Shown: positions 11,495 through 20,641 of the stretch, in pieces
How the letters are laid out: every line of letters begins with the position of its first letter
How positions within the stretch are numbered: the first letter of the stretch is position 1
Assembly (NCBI GenBank): GCA_900541985.1
Contig: UQLX01000011.1
Coordinates: 1 to 64,000 of the forward strand
DNA from: an uncultured Blautia sp.
GTDB taxonomy: Bacteria > Bacillota > Clostridia > Lachnospirales > Lachnospiraceae
Length of the DNA stretch: 64,000 nt
Direction of reading: 5' to 3'
Program-made: the position numbers and the translations under genes
The notes under the pieces: model-generated
Seen by the model: the letters and a program-made list of their open reading frames with translations, nothing else
The model's database searches: none
What the model was told of the DNA's origin: nothing

Positions 11495-12343
11495 TTACTG
11501 CTCTATATTCACCAGATACTGATACACATCTCTCTTACTTACTCCCCGTTCCTTTGCCACCTGTTTCATGGCATCCTTCCGGGAAAATCCCTTACTCTCA
11601 TAGATCTCCATATGTTCTTCTATTGTGATCTCCTCCCAGGAAGCTGCTGCCTCTTCTTTCAGTTCCTGACGGCTTTTTCCTTCAATGACCATCACACACT
11701 CTCCAAGAGGCTTCTCGTTCTCATAATAAGTGATCAGCTCGTCTATGGTCGTGCGGAATGTTGTCTCATGCTTTTTCGTCAGTTCCCGGCAGAGAGTCAT
11801 TCTGCGATTTCCAAGAGTCTCTCTAAGATCCTTCAGGGTTTTTACCAGCTTATGAGGCGCCTCATAAATAATAATGGTTCTGGTTTCATCCACAAGCTCC
11901 CGGAGGATCTCCCTGCGCTCTTTTTTATCCATGGGAAGAAATGCCTCAAAGGCAAATCTCCTGGTGGGAAGTCCGGATAAAGTCAATGCAGTGATACATG
12001 CCGCCGGTCCCGGAAGAGAAGTCACCTCAATCCCCGCCTCATAACACATGGCGGCCAGTTCTTCTCCGGGATCTGAGATTCCCGGTGTCCCTGCATCTGT
12101 GATAAGTGCAATATCCATACCGCTCTGCATTTTTTCGATAAGCGTATATGCCTTCTCAATCTTATTATACTCATGGTAACTGGTCATTGGTGTTTTTATG
12201 TCAAAATGATTCAGAAGCTTAATGCTGTTTCTGGTATCCTCAGCCGCAATAAGATCCACCTCTTTCAGTGTCCGGAGAACTCTGAGCGTAATATCCTCCA
12301 GATTTCCGATGGGCGTTGCACATAAATATAATTTTCCGCTCAT
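11495..12343 (-). CDS. rsmI: 16S rRNA (cytidine-1402-2'-O)-methyltransferase
   Basis: This 282-residue SAM-dependent enzyme of the tetrapyrrole-methylase-like fold carries the family N terminus LYLCATPIGNLEDIT. It also has the GTPGISDPGEEL and PGPAA signatures. RsmI methylates the ribose of C1402 in 16S rRNA. The start is ATG 12343, because AAAGGAG lies 5 bp before it; a GTG five codons upstream overlaps this ribosome site. It is the last gene of the holB-ricT-trmN-rsmI block and is followed by a terminator. Confidence 0.95.
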   Translation of the reverse strand: MSGKLYLCATPIGNLEDITLRVLRTLKEVDLIAAEDTRNSIKLLNHFDIKTPMTSYHEYNKIEKAYTLIEKMQSGMDIALITDAGTPGISDPGEELAAMCYEAGIEVTSLPGPAACITALTLSGLPTRRFAFEAFLPMDKKERREILRELVDETRTIIIYEAPHKLVKTLKDLRETLGNRRMTLCRELTKKHETTFRTTIDELITYYENEKPLGECVMVIEGKSRQELKEEAAASWEEITIEEHMEIYESKGFSRKDAMKQVAKERGVSKRDVYQYLVNIEQ

Positions 12344-12401
12344 AATTTCTCCTTTCACACATCAGTCCTTACCTGAAGTATCTGTCCTCTTTTATATGGT
12401 T

Positions 12402-13160
12402 TTACGCACCTGACGGTCCGTATATTCTCAGGATATCCTCCGTGTACACACCTGGCTTTTCATAAACGATCAGGGGACGCTCCACCGTAATCCTGGAATT
12501 TCCGCCTTTCAGAGCTTCAATCAGAACCATATTCGGTTCCCTGTCAGCAAAAGGATACACCAGCTGCATCCTCTTTGGCTCCAGCTTATATTTTGTCAGT
12601 ACCTGGAAGATCTCCGCCAGTCGGAAAGGACGGTGTACAATATAAAAATGTCCCCGATCCTTTAACACCCGGGACGCCTGACTTACTACATCCTCCAGTG
12701 TACAGAGGATTTCATGTCTGGCTATGGCTTTTGGCATATACGGGTTCTGAAGTCCATGCTGGCCGATCATATAAGGCGGATTACATGTGACTGCATGAAA
12801 AGAAGCTGCTCCAAAAATCTCAGCAGCCTCTTTGATATCACCGCATACAATATCAATATCCTGTTCCAGATTATTATAGGTCACACTTCTTCGAGCCATT
12901 TCCGCACATTCTTCCTGAATTTCCAGACCGGTGAAATGTTCTCCCGGAGTTTTTGCCCGGAGAAGAACAGGAATAATCCCTGTTCCGGTTCCCATATCCA
13001 GAACACGCTGACCTTTTTTTATTTTTGCAAATCCGGACAGAAGCACTGCATCCATGCCAAAACAGAATTTCTCCGGATTCTGGATTACATAATATCCGTT
13101 CTGAAGATCATCTACCCGTTCTCCCTGCCTTACAAGGCCGGCATGCAGTTTATTTTCCAT
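12402..13160 (-). CDS. tRNA1(Val) A37 N6-methyltransferase (TrmN6/YabB family)
   Basis: This 252-residue Rossmann methyltransferase has a SAM-binding LDMGTGTG motif and the N6-adenine/N5-glutamine catalytic motif NPPYM. The N-terminal FGMDAVLLSGFA stretch is typical of TrmN6/YabB. It probably methylates A37 of tRNA-Val. The start at 13160 is preferred over 13199 because the protein then begins at the family N terminus; AGGAGGGAG lies 12 bp upstream. The start codon overlaps the last 11 bases of ricT, so translation is likely coupled. Its position between ricT and rsmI mirrors B. subtilis yabB. Confidence 0.88.
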   Translation of the reverse strand: MENKLHAGLVRQGERVDDLQNGYYVIQNPEKFCFGMDAVLLSGFAKIKKGQRVLDMGTGTGIIPVLLRAKTPGEHFTGLEIQEECAEMARRSVTYNNLEQDIDIVCGDIKEAAEIFGAASFHAVTCNPPYMIGQHGLQNPYMPKAIARHEILCTLEDVVSQASRVLKDRGHFYIVHRPFRLAEIFQVLTKYKLEPKRMQLVYPFADREPNMVLIEALKGGNSRITVERPLIVYEKPGVYTEDILRIYGPSGA

Positions 13161-14052
13161 GAGATCTGGAATCTCCCTCCTGATCCTGAAGTTTTTCAAG
13201 TTCTTTCATTTCTTTTTCGGAAATTTTGATTTTTTTCTTTCTTGGGCGGAATTTCAGCTCACTGACCGGATATTCCTGGATTTCCTTTTCATCGTTAATC
13301 TCAACAATAACCTTTACCAGCTGTCTCAGCACATTTACACTGTGCACTGTTCCCTGAATACCATCCGGCAGCGTAACTGTATCGCCTGTACCCGGAAGCT
13401 TCTTATTCAGTTCCTCGTATGTCTCCTGCTCATTTTTGAGACAGCACATCAGTCTTCCGCAGACACCGGATATCTTGGTCTGATTCAGGGAAAGATTCTG
13501 TTCTTTGGCCATCTTAATGGAAACAGGAGCAAACTCTGACAGATAGGTATGGCAGCAGAGACATCTTCCGCAAATTCCGATTCCTCCCAGGATCTTTGTC
13601 TCATCACGGACACCGATCTGGCGAAGTTCTATTCTCGTTTTAAAGATCGCTGCAAGATCCTTTACCAGCTGACGGAAATCAATCCTTCCATCTGCTGTAA
13701 AGTAAAACAGCACCTTATTGTTGTCAAATGTATATTCCGCATCGATCAGTTTCATTTCCAGACCATGATCACGGATTTTTTTCTGGCAGATCTTAAAAGC
13801 TTCCTTTTCTTTTTCTCTGTTCTGCCTCTCTCTTTCCTCGTCTGCCGGAGTGGCAACCCGCAGAACTTCTTTCAGAGGATGGACAACCTCATTCTCATCC
13901 ACTTCCTTTGGTCCCAGAACTACCCTTCCAAATTCAACTCCTCTTGCAGTCTCAACGATCACATGATCGCCGATTTTCATTTTGTATCCCTTCGGGTTAA
14001 AATAATATATTTTTCCAACATTTCGGAATCTGATACCTACTACTTTTGTCAT
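13150..14052 (-). CDS. ricT: PSP1-domain protein RicT (YaaT)
   Basis: This 300-residue protein has a PSP1 C-terminal domain and a Cys-rich region, GICGRCLCC and GVCGRLMCC. These match the iron-sulfur-binding cysteines of RicT, part of the RicAFT (Y) complex. In B. subtilis that complex directs RNase Y-dependent RNA maturation and affects sporulation and competence. The C-terminal tail is basic. It starts one base after the holB stop, the same order as in B. subtilis. The partner genes ricA and ricF are not in this window. Confidence 0.92.
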   Translation of the reverse strand: MTKVVGIRFRNVGKIYYFNPKGYKMKIGDHVIVETARGVEFGRVVLGPKEVDENEVVHPLKEVLRVATPADEERERQNREKEKEAFKICQKKIRDHGLEMKLIDAEYTFDNNKVLFYFTADGRIDFRQLVKDLAAIFKTRIELRQIGVRDETKILGGIGICGRCLCCHTYLSEFAPVSIKMAKEQNLSLNQTKISGVCGRLMCCLKNEQETYEELNKKLPGTGDTVTLPDGIQGTVHSVNVLRQLVKVIVEINDEKEIQEYPVSELKFRPRKKKIKISEKEMKELEKLQDQEGDSRSHGK

Positions 14053-14053
14053 T

Positions 14054-15043
14054 CTATCTCTCCCTGATTGTCAGGAACAGCAGCTCCAGTGCCAGCTCAA
14101 AGTTTACATTTGCACGAAGACGTACCTTAGTCTTTTCCAGAGCTTCCAGTATTTTTTCCAGATTTTCATAAGAACGCTGGCTGGCCTGTTCCTTAATATA
14201 ATTGATTTCCTGTTTGAACACCAGATTATCAATCTCTCTGGTGGCCTTAAACATCAGCACATCTCTGAACCAGAACTGGAAAATATCCAGATAGTCTCCG
14301 ATATTCTGCTTTTCTGCAGACAGAAGTTTAATTTCATCAGAAAGCTCATAAATTTCCATGGAATCTGCATTTTTCAGGATCTTCAGAGCATTTTGTGTGA
14401 TATTTGAAAATTCTTCTGATGTAGCCGCATCTCTGGCAATTCCTATACTTCCCTGTGCAAATGATGCATCAATCTCTGCCTGATAATCCGGTACATGAAG
14501 CCGTTCCATCAGGTATTGTTTCACAAGGCTGTCGTCTACCACCTTCAGATCCAGGCGGACACAACGGGACTGAATCGTTGGCAGAAGCGCGTCTGCATTA
14601 CTTGTCAGAAGCATGATCACCGCATATTCCGGCGGTTCCTCTATGGTCTTGAGAAGGGCGTTCTGTGCCTGTACGGTCATCATTTCTGCATCAGGAATGA
14701 TATAGATCTTGTTCTGGCTGCAATATGGCTTCACCGCCACATCATGGATTACCTGCTCCCTGATCTCATCAATACTGATCGTCCCCGGCTTTTCATGATT
14801 GACCATAATAATATCCGGATGGTTCTTTCCCAGAGCCTTTTTGCAGGAATCACATTTCTGACAGGGTTCTGTACCACCCTTTTCGCACTGAAGAGTCATT
14901 GCATATGTGGTAGCAAGAAGTTTTTTTCCGGATCCCGGTCTTCCCGTAAAAATATAAGAATGGGAGACCTTGCCCGTTTCGATGGCATTTTTTAGATGTC
15001 TGATAATCTCTTCATGTCCGATAATATTGTTAAAACCAACCAT
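14054..15043 (-). CDS. holB: DNA polymerase III subunit delta'
   Basis: This 329-residue AAA+ clamp-loader subunit has a P-loop variant GRPGSGKK. A zinc-binding CxKCxxC region lies around residues 58-68, and LLKTIEEPP and SRC motifs are typical of DnaX/HolB proteins. Delta' helps load the DnaN sliding clamp, which is encoded at 48-49 kb. GAGGTGA precedes the ATG, and an extended -10 promoter element lies about 60 bp upstream. It heads the holB-ricT-trmN-rsmI operon. Confidence 0.95.
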   Translation of the reverse strand: MVGFNNIIGHEEIIRHLKNAIETGKVSHSYIFTGRPGSGKKLLATTYAMTLQCEKGGTEPCQKCDSCKKALGKNHPDIIMVNHEKPGTISIDEIREQVIHDVAVKPYCSQNKIYIIPDAEMMTVQAQNALLKTIEEPPEYAVIMLLTSNADALLPTIQSRCVRLDLKVVDDSLVKQYLMERLHVPDYQAEIDASFAQGSIGIARDAATSEEFSNITQNALKILKNADSMEIYELSDEIKLLSAEKQNIGDYLDIFQFWFRDVLMFKATREIDNLVFKQEINYIKEQASQRSYENLEKILEALEKTKVRLRANVNFELALELLFLTIRER

Positions 15044-15102
15044 TCAGAATCACCTCACTTTATTATTAAACAGGTTGTACTTGTTTTCTTTCGATGAACC
15101 CT

Positions 15103-15108
15103 ATTATA
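15103..15108 (-). promoter_or_regulatory. Extended -10 element of the holB operon
   Basis: On the minus strand TGATATAAT contains TATAAT with the extended TG element, about 60 bp before holB. The -35 region is weak. Confidence 0.55.
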
Positions 15109-15142
15109 TCATACTTTATTTGTTAATAAAAACTATTTTTGC

Positions 15143-15730
15143 TTATGTCATGGATTTTATATATTTTATAACATTTTCGACACATTTTTCCAGATTATCA
15201 TTTTCAAATCTCAGACTGATACCTGCTTTTTTAATTTTTTCTTCCGAAAAATCTTCCTGATCTGCCAGAAATCTCCGACACAATTCCGCATACCTGGGCA
15301 TTTTCTGCTGTTTCTCCCGAAGGAGAGCCCTATACAGCCGCTCTCCGTCCTCTACCTGTATATATACAGGACAGACTCTGTCTTCTCCGTAATATTCTTT
15401 CATTTTCTCATAGGATTCCAGTGTACCGATAGCCAGATAATCCGCTCCGCCTGACCGGATCTGTCCATCATCTGCCGTAAAGTATGTCCAGACTCCATGA
15501 ATGGTATCATAGGAACGGGCTTCGATCAGCTTTCCGCTGTTTTTAAACGTTTCCAGCTGTTTTTCATCAGTAAAAAAATACTCTCTCCCGTTTTCTTCAC
15601 CGGCACGGACAGGCCGGGTAGTATATAGGATCAGTTTTTTCAGATTCAGATCCTCTCTGTCTAAAAGGGCAGAATAGATCCTGTCTTTTCCGGAAGCACT
15701 TTTTCCCATAATATAAAATATCTTTCCCAT
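15143..15730 (-). CDS. Guanylate-kinase-like protein
   Basis: This 195-residue P-loop kinase of the guanylate-kinase family has a P-loop written GKSASGKD (residues 9-16). The GMP-binding stretch TTRPVRAGE and GREYFF is present. The P-loop differs from the usual GPSGxGKS, so it may be a divergent paralogue rather than the main Gmk. It follows the Orn/Lys/Arg decarboxylase after 24 bp and precedes holB. In B. subtilis the corresponding slot between the decarboxylase and holB is occupied by tmk. The substrate is predicted from family membership only. Confidence 0.75.
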   Translation of the reverse strand: MGKIFYIMGKSASGKDRIYSALLDREDLNLKKLILYTTRPVRAGEENGREYFFTDEKQLETFKNSGKLIEARSYDTIHGVWTYFTADDGQIRSGGADYLAIGTLESYEKMKEYYGEDRVCPVYIQVEDGERLYRALLREKQQKMPRYAELCRRFLADQEDFSEEKIKKAGISLRFENDNLEKCVENVIKYIKSMT

Positions 15731-15754
15731 TGTTCTGTTCTTTAAACCTTTCTC

Positions 15755-17215
15755 TCAGCTTTTATTCAGAGATATTTCTCTTGTCTCATTGGCGATCACA
15801 AGAACCGTCTGATCTGACAGATCACTGAATCCCTGAAGATCAAACCCCTGTTCCACATATCTTTTTATATTTTTAAGCAGCAGTCCTGTGATCTGTTCTC
15901 CCGGAACAAGCAGCGGGATTCCGGGCGGATACAGATAGGCAAATTCCGCTCCGATCCTTCCTGTACTTTCTTCCAGTGGTATCCGTTCTGTCAGAGCATC
16001 CATTGCCTGAGAGATCTTCATCACCTGCTTCAGTTCCTGATATCTGGATCTTTCCTGTTTTTCTGCTTCCTCTGTATCTTTTAACGATTCTCGCCTGTCT
16101 ATTTCTTCAACAGCGCTGCACAGCCTTTCAAATCCTTCCCGGCTGTCTCCTGCTGATGTCAGCGCCAGCGCATAGCCTTCTGCCTCCATTTCCATCTCCA
16201 GATGAAATTCCGATCTCAGAATTTCCGTAAGCTGTTTTCCATTTAAAGTGCTGTGTACGGTCGAAAGGATCAGCTTCGATCTGTCCACATCATAAATCTC
16301 CACAGAAGGATCCGAAGCCATATTCTCCAGACGGATATACCGGCATCCTGCCAGACGCGCTCTTGTATATTCCAAATTCCTGACATACTCCGAAAACATC
16401 CTGTCTCCGTCTTTTTTCAGTTTATCCAGACAGGCATCCATTGATGCCATCAGCACATACGAAGGACTGCTGGTCTGATAAATTCCCAGAAACCGGACAA
16501 GCAGTTCTCTGGATACTCTGTCACTGCATAAATGAAGCAAAGATGTCTGCGTCATAGAAGGAAGTGTTTTATGAAGGCTGTGAATAACGATATCCGCGCC
16601 AAGTTCTGCTGCCGATACCGGAAAATACTCTGAAAATCGAAAATGAGCTCCATGAGCCTCATCAACAATCAGTGGTATCTGATATGCATGTGCAATTTCC
16701 GCAATTTTTTTTACATCCGATACAATTCCATCATAAGTAGGGGAAGTAATCAGCACCGCCTGAATATCCGGTTTTTCAGAAAGGCATCTTTCCACACGCT
16801 GCGGAGAAATTCCTCCGTTTATCCCCAGTTCTGAATTCTCATGTGGATAAATATAAGAGAGCTTCAGATCTCTGAGATACGCTGCATGATAAACTGCTTT
16901 GTGACAGTTTCTGCCTATAAGCATATGACCGCTTTTTCCTACAGCAGCAGAAACTGCCGCCAATATCGCCCCTGTGCTGCCATTGATACAGTAAAAGCTC
17001 TCTCTTACACCATAAAGGCGGGCAGCCTCTTCCTGCGCCTTTTTTAAAATATCCACAGGATGATGGAGATTGTCAAATCCGGCAATCTCCGTAATATCTT
17101 TTTCCACAGGAAAATCCCCTGCCACAGACAGGGGATTTCTCTTATGTCCCGGCATGTGAAAGGGATAGAAATCAGATTTTCCATACTCTTCCAGTTTTTT
17201 ATATAATCTGTCCAT
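15755..17215 (-). CDS. Orn/Lys/Arg decarboxylase family protein (YaaO-like)
   Basis: This 486-residue fold-type I PLP enzyme starts with the family signature FHMPGHKR. The PLP lysine is K216 in SLHKTLPS, with the cofactor-contacting VDEAHGAH just before it. It is the short Gram-positive type (YaaO/arginine decarboxylase-like) without the N-terminal wing domain of E. coli inducible decarboxylases. It would decarboxylate arginine, lysine or ornithine to feed polyamine synthesis; the substrate is not decidable here. A promoter with TATAAT and an ATGACA -35 box (18-bp spacing) lies just upstream. Confidence 0.87.
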   Translation of the reverse strand: MDRLYKKLEEYGKSDFYPFHMPGHKRNPLSVAGDFPVEKDITEIAGFDNLHHPVDILKKAQEEAARLYGVRESFYCINGSTGAILAAVSAAVGKSGHMLIGRNCHKAVYHAAYLRDLKLSYIYPHENSELGINGGISPQRVERCLSEKPDIQAVLITSPTYDGIVSDVKKIAEIAHAYQIPLIVDEAHGAHFRFSEYFPVSAAELGADIVIHSLHKTLPSMTQTSLLHLCSDRVSRELLVRFLGIYQTSSPSYVLMASMDACLDKLKKDGDRMFSEYVRNLEYTRARLAGCRYIRLENMASDPSVEIYDVDRSKLILSTVHSTLNGKQLTEILRSEFHLEMEMEAEGYALALTSAGDSREGFERLCSAVEEIDRRESLKDTEEAEKQERSRYQELKQVMKISQAMDALTERIPLEESTGRIGAEFAYLYPPGIPLLVPGEQITGLLLKNIKRYVEQGFDLQGFSDLSDQTVLVIANETREISLNKS

Positions 17216-17244
17216 AGATTTCCTCTCATTTATGAAATGACGAT

Positions 17245-17274
17245 ATTATACCATTAATCCAGGGCAGATGTCAT
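17245..17274 (-). promoter_or_regulatory. Promoter of the decarboxylase gene
   Basis: On the minus strand ATGACA (17269-17274) and TATAAT (17245-17250) are 18 bp apart, and TG precedes the -10 box. Confidence 0.6.
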
Positions 17275-17310
17275 CATGCCAGTTTTTTCTTAACATTTTT
17301 TACAAAATAT

Positions 17311-18042
17311 TTATAATTTGATCTTGCTCATAGCTGCTTTGTCGCATACAACTGTCACATCATTATGAAGCTGAAGGATAGAAGCCGGTACTTCAGGGGT
17401 GATCGGGCCGGTAAATGCTTTTGCAATGATGTCTGCCTTACCTTCACCAGATGCTACCAGAAGGATCTTCTTTGCTCTCATGATTGTTCCGATTCCCATT
17501 GTATATGCCTGACGCGGAACATCCTCCTCTTTTTCAAAGAATCTCTTGTTTGCTTCAATTGTACTTTCTGCCAGATCTACACACTGTGTATTTTTGCAGA
17601 ATTCACTTGCAGGCTCATTGAATCCGATATGTCCGTTATGTCCGATTCCCAGAAGCTGAAGATCAACTCCGCCTGTAGCTGCAACGACTTCATCATACTC
17701 ACGGCATGCTTTTTCGCTGTCCGGCTCCAGACCATTTGGAACGAAGGTTCTGCTCTTGTCGATATTTACATGATCAAACAGATGAGAGTTCATGAAATAA
17801 CGATAACTCTGGTCATTATCTCCGGAAAGACCTTTATATTCGTCAAGGTTTACACTGGTTACCTGTGAGAAATCAAGATCGCCTTTTTTGTACCATTCTA
17901 CCAGCTGTGCATAAGTTCCCTCCGGTGAAGAACCTGTAGCAAGTCCCAGAACACAGTCCGGTTTCATGATGATCTGAGCGGAAATAATATTCGCTGCGAT
18001 ACGGCTCATTGCCTTGTAATCTTCTCCACAATAAAATTTCAT
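17311..18042 (-). CDS. nagB: Glucosamine-6-phosphate deaminase
   Basis: This 243-residue NagB converts glucosamine-6-phosphate to fructose-6-phosphate and ammonia, linking amino-sugar catabolism to glycolysis. It has LGLATGSSPEGTY near the N terminus, NLDEYKGL, and the catalytic LGIGHNGHIGFNEP region. It lacks the C-terminal extension of the allosterically regulated E. coli enzyme, as is usual in Firmicutes. AAAGGAGG precedes the ATG. It follows the transglutaminase-like gene after 44 bp and is the last gene of the proposed glycan/glycopeptide unit. Confidence 0.96.
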   Translation of the reverse strand: MKFYCGEDYKAMSRIAANIISAQIIMKPDCVLGLATGSSPEGTYAQLVEWYKKGDLDFSQVTSVNLDEYKGLSGDNDQSYRYFMNSHLFDHVNIDKSRTFVPNGLEPDSEKACREYDEVVAATGGVDLQLLGIGHNGHIGFNEPASEFCKNTQCVDLAESTIEANKRFFEKEEDVPRQAYTMGIGTIMRAKKILLVASGEGKADIIAKAFTGPITPEVPASILQLHNDVTVVCDKAAMSKIKL

Positions 18043-18086
18043 TGAAAAAACCTCCTTTAATTATGTTTTATTTTCAGGACAGCTTC

Positions 18087-20594
18087 CTACATCAGTCTGA
18101 GAAGCATATCTCCTGTACCTACATTATAACCGCTTGTGGCATAAATTCCATTTAATTTTTCAGATGTTACGATAATAAGCGGAAGTTTTTCATGATCCAC
18201 ATACATTCTTCTTCCCAGCAGCTCAATATGATCTGCAAAACAGTCAAAATATACCCGGATCTCAGGGAACATGGACAGGGCTTTGCTGATCGTCGGATCC
18301 TTCAGAGCAGCCTGACTCTGCACCACAAACAGGATTCTGGAGCATATTTTCCGGAATTCCTCCGACTGCTCCATCATCTCATTCAGGATGTGCTCGGTAG
18401 GTTCTCTGCTTTCTTCCAGGAACATCAGGATATGTTTTCCCTCTGCTGTAAGCGCAGAAGCCAGTACCGTTTCATTTCCGTTCTCAGCTTTACGAAGCTG
18501 AAATTCCGGAAGTTCAATATTTTCAAGCATATCTTCCAGATCTGCATGACGCAGGATCAGTGAAATTTCTTTTTTCTCTCCTGCATTCATAGAAAAATGA
18601 TACACATAAGCAAACATATTTCCGTTAGGCAGACGATTGGAGGTTATGATCCTGTATTGTCCCGCTTCCAGCTCTGCCTCCATAGAATTTCCGTTCCATT
18701 CCAGACCGCTCAGCCGAAGCGACGTATAGGTTCCATTTGTAAGCTTTGCCATGGACCAGTTCTGGAAATATTTCCACTGGGTTCCATCCTCTGCCTTCAG
18801 CACAGCACAACAATTCTTTTCTGCCTCCGGAAGCACAGGAACAAACTTTCCATTTTCTCTGTATTCCATGGAGCGGTCTTCCGGATTCAGCCTTGCCGGA
18901 ATTCCCAGCGTCCTTGCAATAGCCACAAAGAGAATTTTCTTTGACAACGGACTTCCCACTGCTGTTTTCAGACAGCCTGCCGGTGTCGTGATCACGCTTG
19001 CTCTTTCTCTTTCCGGAAGTGAGGTGATCCTTTCGTCCACTTCTGTCCAGATGGATGCAGGATCCTCACGGAAACGAAGCTTCTCTTCCTCAGAAAAAGC
19101 CTCTTCCACAGCTTCTCTGTACTTCATCAGGACCTCATCATCCACACGGGGATTGAGAACATACTTTACAAAAACAGAATGTTCCAGTTCTTCCTCATAA
19201 GGCATGGCATAGCGCAGATGCTCCTCCAGCACCTCTGCCCTGCAGTCTGTCCGGTCTTTTTCCGTCAGGACATTGAGCAGCTCTTCTCTTAAAAGGCTTT
19301 CCTCTTCATCCTCTGTATTTTCTCCGGTAAAGCTTCCCTGCAGAAACCTTTCACATTCCAGATTTACCCAGTTTTCTGTTTTGGCCATTCTTCTGGCCGC
19401 TGCCTTTTCCAGACGGTGATTTCCCTCGGCTGTCTGCTCCGGAGAAGGCATATCTGTATTCACCGGAGTATCTACCGGTGCGATCATATCAACAGCTTCC
19501 CAACATTCTTCCTGCGGCGTATTTTTTCCAAAAATCACCTGTATCTGTTTCTGCTTTCTGGTATCTGCAAATACACACTCACACTGTCCGTCTCTGGATA
19601 TCTGAACTGCAAGGCTTCCAAGCCCTGTGGTAAAACTACATGTTCCATCTTCTCCGGTAACACCTTCCGCCACAGGAGAAAGTTCTGCATAATTCAGAAC
19701 CTGGAAAGAAATTGCTGCTCCGAAAACCGGTCTGCCATCCTCATCTGCAACCTTTACCGTAAATTCTGTCACTGCAGCATAACGGGAAAGCTCATTGAGC
19801 ATGGTCACCATTCCGTCTTTTCCGATTTTTTCCTCTCCGGACTCTGCCTGGTCAAACCAGCGGGAATGAACCATCATCGCTCTGGAAGAAGCATTGGTAA
19901 ACCATCCTTTATTCAGAATAGGAAGAGGTTCACAGGCTCCCAGGAAATACCATGTTCCATCATTCCAGATTTCCACCCATGCGTGATTATCGTCACAGTG
20001 AGACCACTTGGGCGCATAAACCTGACGGGCCGGAATTCCTATGCTTCTCATGGCATTTACGGTAAATACCGATTCCTCTCCGCACCGTCCGTTTCCTCTC
20101 CGGTAAACAGTAAGGGCAGAAAGTGTTCTGTCATCCGTACAGTGATAGGTAGCTTCCTGGGCACACCAGTAGTTGATTTCAATAGCCGTTTTTTTTCTGT
20201 CGCATCCGGAAAGAAGGGAAGCATTTCCGTTCTCTTCCATAAACTTTCCGATTTCTTCCGCAAACAGAGTTCTGCACGGTGCGATCTCTTCCTCATTTAC
20301 CCGGTGATATAATACATAGTTCAGATAAATTTCTTCCGGAAGAGAACGAACGCCTTCTGACTCCTTCCATACCCTTACACTGTTCTGTGCATAATCAAGA
20401 AATATCTCAAAAGGATAATTTCCCATATCACTGCACGGCATGGTCATATAAAGATATTTTAAAGCAAGCGCTGTTTCTTCATCCTGCTTTGCGATCTTGT
20501 TATCTGTTTCCTCAAATACACCGGGAAACTGTGCTTTTACTTTTTCGTATCCACTCAGGATATACTCCCGGCTTTCTTTCAGAAATTCACTCAT
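18087..20594 (-). CDS. Cytoplasmic transglutaminase-superfamily protein with duplicated core
   Basis: This protein has 835 residues and no signal peptide. The first transglutaminase-like core (about 90-225) has the nucleophile region GRCGEES (C171), NHAWVE (H204) and WYFLGACEP. This resembles peptide:N-glycanase, but the acid normally preceding the terminal C-E is Gly (G219). A carboxypeptidase-regulatory/Ig-like domain spans about 278-357. A second, degenerate core at about 475-570 repeats the helix pattern and the GIPAR motif without the Cys. The last ~140 residues look thioredoxin-like. The start at 20594 has AGGAAAGGAAA before it. It sits between cutC and nagB in a fucosidase/transporter unit. 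The substrate is unknown; glycopeptide processing is an inference. Confidence 0.8.
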   Translation of the reverse strand: MSEFLKESREYILSGYEKVKAQFPGVFEETDNKIAKQDEETALALKYLYMTMPCSDMGNYPFEIFLDYAQNSVRVWKESEGVRSLPEEIYLNYVLYHRVNEEEIAPCRTLFAEEIGKFMEENGNASLLSGCDRKKTAIEINYWCAQEATYHCTDDRTLSALTVYRRGNGRCGEESVFTVNAMRSIGIPARQVYAPKWSHCDDNHAWVEIWNDGTWYFLGACEPLPILNKGWFTNASSRAMMVHSRWFDQAESGEEKIGKDGMVTMLNELSRYAAVTEFTVKVADEDGRPVFGAAISFQVLNYAELSPVAEGVTGEDGTCSFTTGLGSLAVQISRDGQCECVFADTRKQKQIQVIFGKNTPQEECWEAVDMIAPVDTPVNTDMPSPEQTAEGNHRLEKAAARRMAKTENWVNLECERFLQGSFTGENTEDEEESLLREELLNVLTEKDRTDCRAEVLEEHLRYAMPYEEELEHSVFVKYVLNPRVDDEVLMKYREAVEEAFSEEEKLRFREDPASIWTEVDERITSLPERERASVITTPAGCLKTAVGSPLSKKILFVAIARTLGIPARLNPEDRSMEYRENGKFVPVLPEAEKNCCAVLKAEDGTQWKYFQNWSMAKLTNGTYTSLRLSGLEWNGNSMEAELEAGQYRIITSNRLPNGNMFAYVYHFSMNAGEKKEISLILRHADLEDMLENIELPEFQLRKAENGNETVLASALTAEGKHILMFLEESREPTEHILNEMMEQSEEFRKICSRILFVVQSQAALKDPTISKALSMFPEIRVYFDCFADHIELLGRRMYVDHEKLPLIIVTSEKLNGIYATSGYNVGTGDMLLRLM

Positions 20595-20641
20595 ATCTTT
20601 CCTTTCCTGCCTGTACTTTACAGGCAAAGAAGACAGCAGGC

